DNA of 49,509 nt, taken from the NCBI GenBank assembly GCA_017481565.1, contig JAFUOZ010000085.1, positions 1-49,509 on the forward strand. Direction: 5' to 3'. This DNA is from Oscillospiraceae bacterium. GTDB lineage: Bacteria; Bacillota; Clostridia; Oscillospirales; Ruminococcaceae. The translations under genes were made by a program, and so were the position numbers. The notes beneath the pieces are model-generated. The model had not been told where the DNA came from and made no database searches. It saw only the letters and a program-made list of their open reading frames with translations. Position 1 is the stretch's first letter. Each line of letters starts with the position of its first letter. This document shows positions 16,937 through 23,567 of the stretch, in pieces.

Positions 16937-17384
16937 AAAGCACCTCCTTAACCTCTGTTACGTCCTCAATTTCGATCTCGCCCGAAGGCTTGTCGGAATA
17001 TTTATCGGGCATACGGTTTTTAAGAAGCATAGACAACGCCGATATATCAGGCTTTGTATGCACCGTCTTAGTCGTAACGGTTTTACGACCGCCCTTATAT
17101 GATATCTGCCTTTCAATATGAGTACCGCCCACAGCAGCCGACACAAGAGCCATTTCCGCCTCGGCGTTTATAAGCTCCTCATTGTCCGCAAGAAAAGCCG
17201 CTGCCTCGGCATGACGCACAGTAAAATCCGAAATCATTTTACGCCGCTTTTTCGCCGAAGGCTCGGCAAGCAAAGCGGTATATAGCTCCTGCACTGTTCC
17301 CGAGGATATATCCTTTTTCTTATCCTCGGAAAAATTCAAAGCCCCGTCCAGATCGGCAAGGGCTTTTTTCTTCTTATCGTTCAA
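16905..17384 (-). CDS. Terminase small subunit-like protein
   Basis: About 159 residues. The longest frame begins at GTG 17393, but that codon abuts the AAAGG; the TTG three codons later (17384) has normal spacing and is preferred. Helical and charged, with a basic patch (RQISYKGGRKTVTTKTVH) and a C-terminus ending KKAENEGG that overlaps TerL by 32 bases. Position right before TerL and size suggest the DNA-recognition subunit, although the Mu gp27-like gene at 18121-18672 competes for this role. Confidence 0.65.
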   Translation of the reverse strand: MNDKKKKALADLDGALNFSEDKKKDISSGTVQELYTALLAEPSAKKRRKMISDFTVRHAEAAAFLADNEELINAEAEMALVSAAVGGTHIERQISYKGGRKTVTTKTVHTKPDISALSMLLKNRMPDKYSDKPSGEIEIEDVTEVKEVLYGKKAENEGG

Positions 17385-17401
17385 AAAAATCACCCTTTCC
17401 G

Positions 17402-17420
17402 AAAAACGCTCTCAGAGCGC
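17402..17420 (-). terminator. Compact intrinsic terminator in the terminase operon leader
   Basis: Minus strand: CGCTC-TGA-GAGCG followed by TTTTT, about 10 bases before the terminase small-subunit ribosome site. It would stop transcripts arriving from the NusG-like gene unless bypassed. Confidence 0.65.
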
Positions 17421-17641
17421 ACATAAGGCGTTTTAATTTTCATGGTAAAATTATCCCACCAAACCCACAAAATTAAATTTAAACGGTATTTTAAAGGATT
17501 TAAACGGTATCTGCCGAATGACTTTGTTTTTGGGTATGCTTCGCCATTCGGAATCGGGATATTTTCCCGTCCGTTACCCTGAATTATCTGTTTCAATAAT
17601 CCATACAGAGGACCGAATCAACTCTGTACTTCATCGGAAAC
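17421..17641 (-). promoter_or_regulatory. Structured leader between the NusG-like and terminase genes
   Basis: About 250 bases without a credible gene. On the minus strand it holds a perfect 7-bp hairpin TACAGAG/CTCTGTA (17604-17628) right after the NusG-like stop, a second hairpin CGGGA/TCCCG (17555-17569), and two copies of a TTTAAACGGTAT repeat (17476-17510). It leads into the terminator at 17402-17420. The arrangement is what an antitermination recognition leader would look like. A 68-codon TTG frame here has no ribosome site and is not called. Confidence 0.5.
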
Positions 17642-18124
17642 TTATTCAACCGAATATTCAACTCCCACGTTGAATTTATGCGGCTTATTATCAAGAATTA
17701 TCTGCATTCCTGCCTTCTTCTGCCGCACGTTCCAGTATCTTACATACTGCTCCTTACCCTTGAGCCAGCCGCCCGTAACGGTTATTTTATCGCCCGACAC
17801 AACAGCCGTGCTTTCGGGTATAACAGCGCCGTTATTGATGATGATCCGCATGAACGGCTCCTCATCGGCGGCGATAGGCGTAGGCTCACCGAGAAAACGG
17901 ATAACTCCAGATGTACTCTTTACAGTGTAATATGTAAAGCTGTCAACCTCGGTTACGTCCACAAAAACATATCCGGGGAACAGTAGATTAATAACCTTTG
18001 TCCAGCCTGCATTTTTACGTACTATAAGTTCTCTCCTCGGAACATAAGCAGATATCCCCGAGCGGATAAGATTTGCACATATATTGTTTTCTTTCCCTGT
18101 TTCCGTCTGGATCACATATATCAT
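17642..18124 (-). CDS. NusG-like transcription antitermination protein (possibly LoaP-type)
   Basis: 160 residues with an AGGAGC site, start overlapping the previous stop (ATGA). The N-terminal NGN domain covers residues 1-~105: MIYVIQTETGKENNICANLI is the family opening, and LLFPGYVFVDV is the strongly conserved core motif. A short C-terminal KOW-like domain follows (VVSGDKITVTGGWLKG). Specialised NusG paralogs such as LoaP, RfaH and UpxY act on particular long operons; LoaP does so in Firmicutes. Here it directly precedes the terminase-to-tail operon, which contains several internal terminators, so a late-operon antiterminator is the natural inference. Confidence 0.85.
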   Translation of the reverse strand: MIYVIQTETGKENNICANLIRSGISAYVPRRELIVRKNAGWTKVINLLFPGYVFVDVTEVDSFTYYTVKSTSGVIRFLGEPTPIAADEEPFMRIIINNGAVIPESTAVVSGDKITVTGGWLKGKEQYVRYWNVRQKKAGMQIILDNKPHKFNVGVEYSVE

Positions 18125-18672
18125 GATGACAGCTCCTTCTTTTTGTTTTCAATATATTCCGCAAGCTGACCGTACAGCCTCGGATCGTCCTGCTCCAGAG
18201 CCGTAAACAGCTTTTCCTTGGCGGAGTCAAAGCCCAGCTCCGTAAGCTCACGGTTCTTGATATCCATGCTCCGCTTATACGACACCGCCCTTACAAGCTC
18301 CGCAGCCTGCTTTATTAGTTTAAGCGGATCCGCTCCGCTCAGCTGTTCGGGAGACAGTCCTCTGACTGCTGACATAATAAGATTAGATGATATCTGAACT
18401 ATGCCCTCGGTGGTATCAAGATCGGGATACTTAGCGCACTCCTGCATGATAACCTTGAAATTCTCCTGAGCTATGTGGATCGCTTCCATATCCGCACACA
18501 GTCCCTTTGCATATCTGCATATTGCCGACTGTGAAATATTCTGACCGCAGGTATCTTTTATATATTCGGCAATGTCACGATATGTAAACTGCGCCGACAG
18601 CACCATTTCGTCAACGGTATTTTTAACGGTTTCGTCAAGCATGGATATTCTGCTGTGTCTTCTTCTGCTCAT
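18121..18672 (-). CDS. Mu gp27-like protein (DUF3486 family)
   Basis: 183 residues. The N-terminus SRRRHSRISMLDETVKNTVD and the helix-turn-helix-like segment (FTYRDIAEYIKDTCGQNISQ) match the Mu gp27 family, encoded just before the terminase large subunit in Mu-like phages. It has been considered a small-terminase or packaging factor. The remaining ~100 residues are helical. AAGGGCG site; its stop overlaps the NusG-like start. Confidence 0.82.
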   Translation of the reverse strand: MSRRRHSRISMLDETVKNTVDEMVLSAQFTYRDIAEYIKDTCGQNISQSAICRYAKGLCADMEAIHIAQENFKVIMQECAKYPDLDTTEGIVQISSNLIMSAVRGLSPEQLSGADPLKLIKQAAELVRAVSYKRSMDIKNRELTELGFDSAKEKLFTALEQDDPRLYGQLAEYIENKKKELSS

Positions 18673-18676
18673 GATA

Positions 18677-19006
18677 TCACGCCCTTACACAGTCATCATG
18701 CTCACGCCCTGCGAGAAGTCTTAATCCCTTTGCCGACAGCTTTGCTTCAATGTTATCAATATCCTCGTCGGCAATATCCGCAGGAGCCTTGCTGTCGCAT
18801 CTGCGGATATTGATATATCCTGCAAGACAGAGGTAATTCACAGCCGATATAAAGCTGTCACGCTCCGTTTCGGGAGCGAGCGCCCTGCAAAGCTGAGCAA
18901 GCTTGTTATAACCGATACCGCCGATATTTATTGCTCTCAGCACAATACCGTTTGTCTCCGCAAAATTTTCTGAACGTATTCTTTCAAGCATTTCATTCTC
19001 ACTCAT
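18677..19006 (-). CDS. Mu gp26-like small winged-helix protein
   Basis: 109 residues from the ATG after GGAGGTGCAAATC; a GTG/ATG three codons upstream is the alternative. Helix-helix-helix-wing layout (NKLAQLCRALAPETERDSF, AVNYLCLAGYINIRR, KLSAKGLRLL) resembles the ArsR-like proteins found between the gp25- and gp27-like genes in Mu-type prophages. The role is unknown. It overlaps the upstream gene by 8 bases. Confidence 0.7.
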   Translation of the reverse strand: MSENEMLERIRSENFAETNGIVLRAINIGGIGYNKLAQLCRALAPETERDSFISAVNYLCLAGYINIRRCDSKAPADIADEDIDNIEAKLSAKGLRLLAGREHDDCVRA

Positions 19007-19259
19007 GATTTGCACCTCCCTTCATTTCCATAAGGATATCCATTATCTTATCAAGCTTTTTTTCGGTTTTCAGCTGCTCCCTGAAAAAATCCTCACGGGT
19101 AAGATAATCGTCCTTTATTCCCGTGACAGTGTGCTGAAGCTTTTCAAGCTCCGATTTATCTGCCTTCGACGCAATATCCGAAAAAGCCTTCTTTACAAAA
19201 AAACCGATGATACCCATTAATGTAGTTATAATTATGCTGTATATTTCCGCTCCCGACAC
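18999..19259 (-). CDS. Mu gp25-like membrane-anchored coiled-coil protein (DUF2730-like)
   Basis: 86 residues from the GTG preceded by GGGGGGTGAAAAT; a longer TTG start at 19274 overlaps the ribosome site. One N-terminal membrane helix (IYSIIITTLMGIIGFFVKK) is followed by a coiled coil (~25-80). Layout and position immediately after Mor match the gp25/DUF2730 genes of Mu-like phages. It heads the late operon. A holin-like role is possible but not supported. Confidence 0.72.
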   Translation of the reverse strand: MSGAEIYSIIITTLMGIIGFFVKKAFSDIASKADKSELEKLQHTVTGIKDDYLTREDFFREQLKTEKKLDKIMDILMEMKGGANHE

Positions 19260-19280
19260 ATTTTCACCCCCCAATATAAA

Positions 19281-19341
19281 AATATACCGTATAACTGTTC
19301 GTCTGAAAACAATTATACGGTATATTCACTGAAATATTCAA
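19281..19341 (-). promoter_or_regulatory. Palindrome and promoter ahead of the late operon
   Basis: Perfect 14-bp inverted repeat AATATACCGTATAA (19281-19294) with its complement at 19313-19326, 18 bases apart. On the minus strand the upstream arm carries TATAAT (19312-19317), with TTGAAT 18 bases before it (19336-19341). The dyad may be a binding site for Mor or for a repressor. Because the downstream arm is followed by five T, it could also work as a terminator for the mor transcript. Confidence 0.6.
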
Positions 19342-19364
19342 TGGGCATAATTCGCAGCTTTATG

Positions 19365-19688
19365 TCACACCTCCTCATTATAAAAGCTGATCTGTCCTTC
19401 AAGCGGCTGATTCCGTATTTCATCATACATCATCGAAATGATCTTGCGTATTGTCCGCTCATGAAGTCCGTACTGTTTTGAAAGCTCCTTGTAGTTACAG
19501 CCGTTAAACTCTGCAAATATCCTTTCGTTCCGGAGCCTGAGCGTGAGCCTGTCGGGCATTCTCACCGTGATCGGCTCGCCTGCGTATCGTTTCACGAGCT
19601 TTTTATACGCTTCCAGACCGATACAGTCCGCAAGCTCACGCTGATTGTCGTCAAGATCTTCTATTGTAAGCTCGTCAAGCAGGCTCAT
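19365..19688 (-). CDS. mor: Mor-family transcription activator
   Basis: 107 residues with an AGGAGC site. Matches the Mu Mor/C family: the dimerisation strand-helix region (GLEAYKKLVKRYAGEPITV), then the C-terminal helix-turn-helix (EFNGCNYKELSKQYGLHERT with IRKIIS). Mor switches on middle or late transcription in Mu. Here it is the last gene before the late operon and sits next to a strong dyad (19281-19326), its likely target. Confidence 0.93.
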   Translation of the reverse strand: MSLLDELTIEDLDDNQRELADCIGLEAYKKLVKRYAGEPITVRMPDRLTLRLRNERIFAEFNGCNYKELSKQYGLHERTIRKIISMMYDEIRNQPLEGQISFYNEEV

Positions 19689-19700
19689 GTTATCGCTCCT

Positions 19701-20105
19701 TTATTCTTCAATAAGTTCTATTGACGTATTATTTTTTATCAGATGTGCTTTCAGCGTTCGGAAAGAGCCGAAATACGGCTCATAACTTGTAATATAATAT
19801 CTATCGGGATTTTCTTTCATGTAACGTTCAAAAGCCCGTTTGCCGACTTCCTTGATCACTTTGGCTTTTTCCTTTGCTGTGAACAGCTGCTTTCGGCTTT
19901 CATGAAAAAATTTTCTTCGTATATCACAGTCTTCGAGCAGCCATTCACCTCTGATTTTTCCGTCCACATAAACAGCAAGGCAGTATTTTGTTATCGTTTC
20001 CTGTACATAGCATATGGTTATCTCATAACCGTCTATCATCAATTTTGCACGTCCGAATATTGATGACAATTCTTTTTCAACCTTTTCCCAGTCTTCTTTA
20101 GTCAT
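19701..20105 (-). CDS. Phage protein of unknown function
   Basis: 134 residues starting MTKEDWEKVEKEL, at the ATG preceded by GAGGTG; an upstream in-frame start (20180) lacks a ribosome site. The N-terminal half is beta-rich (LMIDGYEITICYVQETITKY), the second half basic and helical (RKQLFTAKEKAKVIKEVGKR). It resembles the small Mu-like middle genes seen between gemA and mor, but no family is recognised. Overlaps the previous gene by 8 bases. Confidence 0.65.
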   Translation of the reverse strand: MTKEDWEKVEKELSSIFGRAKLMIDGYEITICYVQETITKYCLAVYVDGKIRGEWLLEDCDIRRKFFHESRKQLFTAKEKAKVIKEVGKRAFERYMKENPDRYYITSYEPYFGSFRTLKAHLIKNNTSIELIEE

Positions 20106-20367
20106 GTGCTTCACCTCTGTTTTCAAACCTTTTCCCAAGCTCATTGTATATAAGCTTATGTATCTCATTATTGATCTCACAAAGCTTATTGTTTGAATCT
20201 ATCAGATCATCAAGGATACGCTTCATATAAGCATTGTTTTCATTGTTTTTTATTATTTCGTAGCATTGTTCATTCCTCCTTTTAATATCCTTGTTTTCAT
20301 TTTCCGTCAAAAAGCAGATCTGATACGCCATATTCACATCTAAAGTTACTGTTATTTTATCATTCAT
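20098..20367 (-). CDS. Small helical phage protein
   Basis: 89 residues, coupled to the previous stop by ATGA. Asn/Glu-rich and mostly helical (RRNEQCYEIIKNNENNAYMK, coiled-coil character at 30-80). Unknown family and function. AT-rich relative to its neighbours. Confidence 0.6.
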   Translation of the reverse strand: MNDKITVTLDVNMAYQICFLTENENKDIKRRNEQCYEIIKNNENNAYMKRILDDLIDSNNKLCEINNEIHKLIYNELGKRFENRGEAHD

Positions 20368-20594
20368 CTTATCACCACATTCCAGATCATGACCGCCTGC
20401 GCAGCCGATTTCTTAGCTCCGCCCCTTGCATGACATTCATTCCCGTGGCAGCGCACCTGATAGCTGTAAACCACCGTTGAAAACTCATTGGGACGGCTCA
20501 TAAGCTTACCGTTAATGTCCCGATGCCCCGATATCTTCTTATGAAGCTTAACGGCAGCACTTCCGCAGAACGGACACTTTTTTAATGATTCCAT
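20364..20594 (-). CDS. Lar-like restriction alleviation zinc protein
   Basis: 76 residues with a strong GGGAGGA site. N-terminal CPFCGS knuckle, then YQVRCHGNECHARGG and a closing AVMIWN segment, the layout of the Lar (restriction alleviation) family, in which phage-encoded members modulate type I restriction. The second pair is CHGNEC rather than CxxC. The start lies inside the 3' end of the upstream gene (47-base overlap). Anti-restriction activity is inferred from the family. Confidence 0.72.
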   Translation of the reverse strand: MESLKKCPFCGSAAVKLHKKISGHRDINGKLMSRPNEFSTVVYSYQVRCHGNECHARGGAKKSAAQAVMIWNVVIR

Positions 20595-20844
20595 AGCAGA
20601 TCCTCCCTATAATACGGCGGAACAGGCTCTTTCCCTTGACCGCCTTGATATTACTGTTCTTTCCCACCTCAACCACCGATACGATCTCGCAGTCAACATG
20701 GTACCATGCCATGATAAAATCTCTGCAATGCTTCTCCGCATCGAATGACGTATGAGCCGCAGAAACCATTGTATTCAAAATAAGTGCGTTTTTAGGGTCT
20801 TTCCATATGATATGAAACTCCCTCATGTCTCCGTAAGTTCCCAT
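20548..20844 (-). CDS. Phage protein of unknown function
   Basis: 98 residues with an AAGGA site. N-terminal part reads as a strand-helix unit (MREFHIIWKDPKNALILNTM, then FDAEKHCRDFIMAWYHVDCE); the C-terminus is basic and Cys-containing. It overlaps the Lar-like gene by 47 bases, unusually long for this operon, so the stop may have been displaced. No family recognised. Confidence 0.58.
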   Translation of the reverse strand: MGTYGDMREFHIIWKDPKNALILNTMVSAAHTSFDAEKHCRDFIMAWYHVDCEIVSVVEVGKNSNIKAVKGKSLFRRIIGRICYGIIKKVSVLRKCCR

Positions 20845-20862
20845 AATATGTTCCTTTCTGTT

Positions 20863-21066
20863 TTATATCAGCTCTATCATCTCGGGGCGTACATATAACA
20901 CCGCCTTGTCATCAAACAGCTGCTGTACCTCCGCCTGATAGAAATATTCCTTTTCGTTCTTCCGAATTATAACCGCAGTAAGCTTGTATAATCCGTCAAT
21001 ATAGTTTCGGCTGTCTTTTATGCGCACAGCCGTTCCGATTCGGCACACTATATCATTCAGCTTCAT
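20863..21066 (-). CDS. Small phage protein
   Basis: 67 residues with a GGGAGGT site. Compact and beta-rich (IVCRIGTAVRIKDSRNYIDG, YKLTAVIIRKNEKEYFYQAE), possibly an SH3-like or OB-like small domain. Its ATG overlaps the stop of the 23-residue gene upstream. No function can be assigned. Confidence 0.62.
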   Translation of the reverse strand: MKLNDIVCRIGTAVRIKDSRNYIDGLYKLTAVIIRKNEKEYFYQAEVQQLFDDKAVLYVRPEMIELI

Positions 21067-21134
21067 TGACCTAACCTCCCGTCAGTAAGCAGCGCCGACA
21101 GACAGTATACAATAATGCATATTATAACTGTCAT
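21063..21134 (-). CDS. Predicted 23-residue hydrophobic micropeptide
   Basis: The reading frame ATG at 21134 to TGA at 21063 is locked by ATGA overlaps to both neighbours: its ATG overlaps the stop of the 21131-21472 gene, and its stop overlaps the ATG of the 20863-21066 gene. The product is a membrane-helix-like segment (VIICIIVYCLSALL) with a short polar tail (TDGRLGQ). Translational coupling on both sides argues it is real. A GAGG lies 11 bases upstream. It could be a small membrane effector or a spacer that carries ribosomes to the next gene. Confidence 0.5.
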   Translation of the reverse strand: MTVIICIIVYCLSALLTDGRLGQ

Positions 21135-21472
21135 TCCTTATCTTCCCTCACATTCATCAAGATATAATCCACGTATTGCATAGCTGCATAGCCGTTCAGA
21201 AATACTGTCTTGTCAATTTCGTCGTGGCTGTAGCAATTTCCGTTTGCTGTCCATATTCTATGAGTAGAAACCTCCTGAATTTTGGCTTCCTCTATCATCT
21301 GTCCCACATCATTTTCCTTGTGGACTATGTATAGTGTACCGCCAACTCTGGCAGGAAGTACAACTACTCCTTTTTCCAACAGGTAATCCACAGCACCGTT
21401 AGCGATAAGGCGCTCTGCATCGCCTGTTATCCTACCGAACAGCCACATAAGCTTTTCACGCATTTTTTTCAT
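21131..21472 (-). CDS. Phage protein of unknown function
   Basis: 113 residues starting MKKMREKLMWLFGR, at the ATG after AAAGGAG; a longer frame start (21499) is unsupported. A basic amphipathic N-terminus precedes a mixed alpha/beta body (VDYLLEKGVVVLPARVGGTL, HDEIDKTVFLNGYAAMQYVD). No family recognised. Overlaps the GemA-like gene by 17 bases. Confidence 0.62.
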   Translation of the reverse strand: MKKMREKLMWLFGRITGDAERLIANGAVDYLLEKGVVVLPARVGGTLYIVHKENDVGQMIEEAKIQEVSTHRIWTANGNCYSHDEIDKTVFLNGYAAMQYVDYILMNVREDKE

Positions 21473-21914
21473 TGCTACGTCTCCTTTCGGCAGATACAAT
21501 ATACCTGTTCAGCGTTTCGATAAGCTTTATTCCGTCCTCCACATTCAACCGTGAAAACGGCTGTGAAGCTCCCGAAAGCTTGCCGATAGCCTTTCTGATC
21601 ACTCCGCTGAGCCTTTCGCCCTCAGAAGCAGCGGAAGGCACCTCGTCATACTTTTCAAGCACGTAAATCAGTGCAAAAGCCTTTCCGCATTGCGCCTGCG
21701 TCATGCCCGATGTTTCATATTTTCTTGCAGAACGATTTTTTTTACCGCCCAGACGGGTACTCAGCTCTCCGATGAGCGCCGAGCTCTGAGCTCCCGTCAG
21801 CTCTTTAAGGCTGTCCGAGCCTGTGACCGCTTTGCATAAAAGATGCAGATCATCACTTTTCATATTAAGCTGATGAGACATCGCCCATATTTTTTTCAAG
21901 CTGCTGTTATTCAT
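21456..21914 (-). CDS. gemA: GemA-like regulatory protein (Mu gp16 / DUF1018 family)
   Basis: 152 residues from the ATG after GAGGGAGTGAGTGT. The N-terminal KKIWAMSHQLNMKSDDLHLL and LKELTGAQSSALIGEL segments match the GemA family, encoded in the Mu semi-essential early region and linked there to host gene modulation. The C-terminal part (FALIYVLEKYD, GVIRKAIGKL) also follows the family layout. Position between MuB and Mor agrees with Mu. Confidence 0.82.
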   Translation of the reverse strand: MNNSSLKKIWAMSHQLNMKSDDLHLLCKAVTGSDSLKELTGAQSSALIGELSTRLGGKKNRSARKYETSGMTQAQCGKAFALIYVLEKYDEVPSAASEGERLSGVIRKAIGKLSGASQPFSRLNVEDGIKLIETLNRYIVSAERRRSNEKNA

Positions 21915-21971
21915 ACACTCACTCCCTCGGAGCAATCACAGAGGAATCCCCCTGTGACCGCTCCATAACCC

Positions 21972-22280
21972 TTACTTTGCCGAAACAGCAAATGACTTTG
22001 TAACGCCGTGTACTACATACTGCTCATAAACTCCGGGATAGTCCTCATTGAACTTCTCCTTGTTAAAGCTGCTTGTATTCCTCTCTTTGTATGTAGCCTT
22101 AAGATCTCCCTCTTCAAGCTCGCTGATAGAAAACTCAGTCATTACAGCTATAACAGCCGCCTTATCCTCGTCACACTTCTTTTCAAGCTCCTTGATCTTG
22201 TTCTTGTTGGAGCGGTAGGAGCGGATCCTTTCAAGCATTTCCTCGTGATTGATCTTCTTAACCTTTGCTTTTCTTGCCAT
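21972..22280 (-). CDS. Small coiled-coil phage protein
   Basis: 102 residues with an AAAGGAAG site. A charged coiled coil (EEMLERIRSYRSNKNKIKEL) is followed by a C-terminal region (KERNTSSFNKEKFNEDYPGV) like those of small phage proteins placed near recombination or replication genes (Gp157/nuclease-inhibitor types). It follows MuB, where Mu carries Gam, but no Gam similarity is seen. Function unknown. Confidence 0.6.
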   Translation of the reverse strand: MARKAKVKKINHEEMLERIRSYRSNKNKIKELEKKCDEDKAAVIAVMTEFSISELEEGDLKATYKERNTSSFNKEKFNEDYPGVYEQYVVHGVTKSFAVSAK

Positions 22281-22377
22281 AGTTTTTTCTTCCTTTCTAA
22301 GATTATAATGAATATGTAGCCTTGACTCTGCGTTTACACGGGCTGGTCACCGTTCCCCAAAGGGAGCCGCATTAAGG

Positions 22378-22398
22378 CGGAGCGGTTACGCCGCTCCG
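22378..22398 (-). promoter_or_regulatory. GC-rich hairpin right after the MuB gene
   Basis: Perfect stem CGGAGCGG / CCGCTCCG with a 5-base loop, 6 bases beyond the MuB stop on the minus strand. No U-tract follows, so it is more likely an mRNA-stability or attenuation element than a full terminator. The remaining ~95 bases to the next gene show nothing else. Confidence 0.5.
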
Positions 22399-22403
22399 TA
22401 TTG

Positions 22404-23564
22404 TTATTTTTCATCGGCGATACGCTTAAGCACCGCTCCGATGTTCGGTATCCTTGCATTAGCCTTCCTTGCAAGCGCCGCAAGATAGTCTATCGTAACA
22501 TTTCCGCCGTTGCTGTTGTATGCGTTCTTGTAGAATATGACTGCACGCCTTATGCCCTCGCCGTTTGTCCTTGATATTGCAAGGAGAAATTTCAGCTCCG
22601 CTTCACAGCCGCTTTCAGAAAGCAGGGGAAACAGTAATTTCACGTCATCGTAGGTTACGTCCTCGGAATGAAACTCAGGACGAAATCCCGCTCTGTTCCA
22701 TACCTGACCCGATTCACTCAGCTTTTTATCTGTAAAATGCCTGTGCATTGACGGATTTCCTATAAATGCCACTCCCAGTGTTTCACCCTTTTCGGTAAAT
22801 GCTGTTGCAATAGTCCTCAGATGATCTATCGCCTTAAAGCTCAGATGCTGCGCCTCGTCAACGATGATAAGCATACCGTCATGCAGCCGTGAGCATACCG
22901 CTCTGTGCAGATTGTTAAGCCCCGATACGCCGTTTATCCCAAGACTGTCCGCTATAAGCATAAGCACGCCTCTTACCGAGCTGTCAGCATATCCGGGAGT
23001 GATGACCACGGTATTCCCCGGATAATCCGACGCATATTTTTTTATAGCTCTCGTTTTGCCTATCCCTGCGTCACCCGTTATTATCTCACACTCTCCCACA
23101 AGATGAACGCTCCTCAGAAGCTGATATATGGTCTCCGAAATTGATGTGGGAGCATATTCTATATCCTTATATATCTTTGTTTCAAGCTTTTCCTGTTTAA
23201 GCTCAAAATAACTGCGGAGCTTCTCGAAGATCTCGTCTGGATTGCCCTTGTATTTGCAGTTTCGTATACCTGAAATAGTACCCGTTGAAATACCCAGCGC
23301 ATCAGCCGCCTTGCCTGCGCTGCCCTGTTCGGTGATAAAATGCTCCAGTTTGTTCAGAAGCTCCGTATTGCGTTCGCTGTATGTACTGTAAGCGGTGCAG
23401 CGTCTTTCGAGGAATGTACAGAGCATATCATAATTTCTGCCTGCTCCCGAAAAAGCGTCTTCCTTTGCGCCGTCTCCCTGTAAGCCTGCCAGAACAGCTG
23501 CTCCCTTTTCTCCGAACTCCTTTTCAAGCTCAGAGTAGCTTTCTTTAACCTGATTTATATCCAT
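22404..23564 (-). CDS. muB: MuB-like transposition target-selection ATPase
   Basis: 386 residues with an AAAGGAG site. N-terminal helix-turn-helix (AGKAADALGISTGTISGIRN, ~83-102), then an AAA+ domain with Walker A GDAGIGKT (~164-171) and Walker B LIIVDEAQH (~232-240). MuB coats target DNA, delivers it to the transposase and provides target immunity. The N-terminal region before the HTH is longer than in Mu B (312 residues). It lies 3 bases behind the transposase gene. Confidence 0.93.
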   Translation of the reverse strand: MDINQVKESYSELEKEFGEKGAAVLAGLQGDGAKEDAFSGAGRNYDMLCTFLERRCTAYSTYSERNTELLNKLEHFITEQGSAGKAADALGISTGTISGIRNCKYKGNPDEIFEKLRSYFELKQEKLETKIYKDIEYAPTSISETIYQLLRSVHLVGECEIITGDAGIGKTRAIKKYASDYPGNTVVITPGYADSSVRGVLMLIADSLGINGVSGLNNLHRAVCSRLHDGMLIIVDEAQHLSFKAIDHLRTIATAFTEKGETLGVAFIGNPSMHRHFTDKKLSESGQVWNRAGFRPEFHSEDVTYDDVKLLFPLLSESGCEAELKFLLAISRTNGEGIRRAVIFYKNAYNSNGGNVTIDYLAALARKANARIPNIGAVLKRIADEK

Positions 23565-23567
23565 AAA

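Noticed and set aside
17390..17596. 68-codon TTG frame between the NusG-like and terminase genes
   Set aside because: No ribosome site, repeat-derived composition, and the region reads better as a structured leader.
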